Source: JBGCDD01 sp045105075 | Lineage (GTDB): Bacteria > Pseudomonadota > Alphaproteobacteria > Rhodobacterales > Rhodobacteraceae | NCBI GenBank assembly: GCA_045105075.1 | Contig: JBGCDD010000071.1 | Location: 1 to 13,728, forward strand | Direction of reading: 5' to 3' | Length of the DNA stretch: 13,728 nucleotides | Part shown: positions 13,384-13,728 of the stretch, piece by piece | Numbering within the stretch: the stretch's first letter is position 1 | Layout of the letters: each line of letters begins with the position of its first letter | Position numbers and translations under genes: made by a program | The notes under the pieces: model-generated | What the model was told of the DNA's origin: nothing | Databases searched by the model: none | What the model saw: only the letters and a program-made list of their open reading frames with translations

Positions 13384-13728
13384 TCAGTTGGTCGAGACCG
13401 TTGCAGACCCGTCGAACGGGAAGGCAGAGGCCCAGGTGTCGGCGCCGCGTTTGACGGCAAAGTTGAATACGGTTGTCCCTTGCAGGATCTCGCGGGTCAG
13501 AATGTCGCGCATCGCAGTGCGCCCGCTCAGCACTTCGCTGGTGGCCAGATATCCAAACATCACGTCGCCGGCGCGCAGATCCACATCCAGCCCACTTGGC
13601 ACTTCGGCCACGCGGGTCAGCCAGGTGTCTGCGCCATTTGGCAGCACGGATTCAAACACCAGACCATTGCCAAGTGCGGTGCGGTGAATGACCGGAAAGC
13701 TCCAGATCTGTTCCTGCGTGGCGGCGGC
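13384..13728 (-). CDS. C-terminal end of an unknown protein, possibly PDZ-like (truncated by window edge)
   Basis: 115 codons are readable, open to the right edge and ending in TGA at 13384-13386. The visible part starts AAATQEQIWSFPVIHRTALG; GTG at 13657-13659 is an internal codon and not evidence of a start. The sequence GLDVDLRAGDVMFGYLATSE and the alternation of strands and one helix after it recall the PDZ or PDZ-like fold (loop-GDVI, helix, closing strand VKRGADTWASAF), but this is a weak resemblance. It lies 39 bp before the FHA gene on the same strand, so it belongs to the array. The part outside the window could include a kinase or a protease domain; nothing here shows it. Confidence 0.6.
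   Translation of the reverse strand, partial: AAATQEQIWSFPVIHRTALGNGLVFESVLPNGADTWLTRVAEVPSGLDVDLRAGDVMFGYLATSEVLSGRTAMRDILTREILQGTTVFNFAVKRGADTWASAFPFDGSATVSTN

Noticed and set aside
1..13728. tRNA, rRNA, CRISPR arrays, insertion sequences or att sites
   Set aside because: No cloverleaf-like genes, spaced repeats, transposase frames or terminal inverted repeats were seen.

Overview
The window looks like part of a plasmid or chromid from a Rhodobacterales (roseobacter-group) alphaproteobacterium. The grounds are high GC content, a small replication initiator that looks like the DnaA-like replicase class known from Rhodobacterales plasmids, and a divergently placed parA-parB pair. These assignments come from reading the translated proteins; no database was searched.

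Left end (1-2983): the replication and partition module. parB (cut by the window edge) and parA are read leftward and overlap by 4 bp. The replication initiator is read rightward. The 462-bp region between parA and rep carries a good parA promoter, three directly repeated GGGGACA-type iterons spaced 32 and 21 bp apart, and an AT-rich tract, so it is the likely replication origin. Four copies of a perfect 16-bp palindrome, TGTCCCCGCGGGGACA, lie inside the parA and parB coding sequences and are candidate partition (parS) sites. The iterons carry the same half-site.

Middle and right (3054-13728): a collinear leftward array of ten genes, ending at a strong intrinsic terminator (3002-3035) shared with the converging rep gene. 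In transcription order it encodes: the C-terminal end of an unknown, possibly PDZ-like protein; an FHA phosphothreonine-binding protein; a PPM/PP2C Ser/Thr phosphatase with a proline-rich tail; a P-loop GTPase-like protein with a degenerate G3 motif and a Pro/Lys-rich linker; a 699-aa dynamin-like GTPase; a second dynamin-type GTPase with a basic tail; a small possible Roadblock/LC7-like protein; an unrecognised 259-aa protein; a secreted fusion of a PstS-like phosphate-binding domain and an OmpA peptidoglycan-binding domain; and a secreted protein with two PilJ-type sensor repeats. Many genes are nearly touching or overlap (ATGA junctions at 7981-7984 and 6661-6664). Hairpins sit in three of the larger gaps, and an 11-bp tandem repeat lies upstream of the PstS-OmpA gene, so the last two genes may have their own promoter.

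Together the array pairs phospho-Ser/Thr signalling (FHA plus phosphatase; a kinase could lie just outside the right edge) with several membrane-type GTPases and two envelope sensor-like proteins. I do not recognise it as a named system. A cytoplasmic, phosphorylation-controlled GTPase module linked to envelope sensing is my inference.
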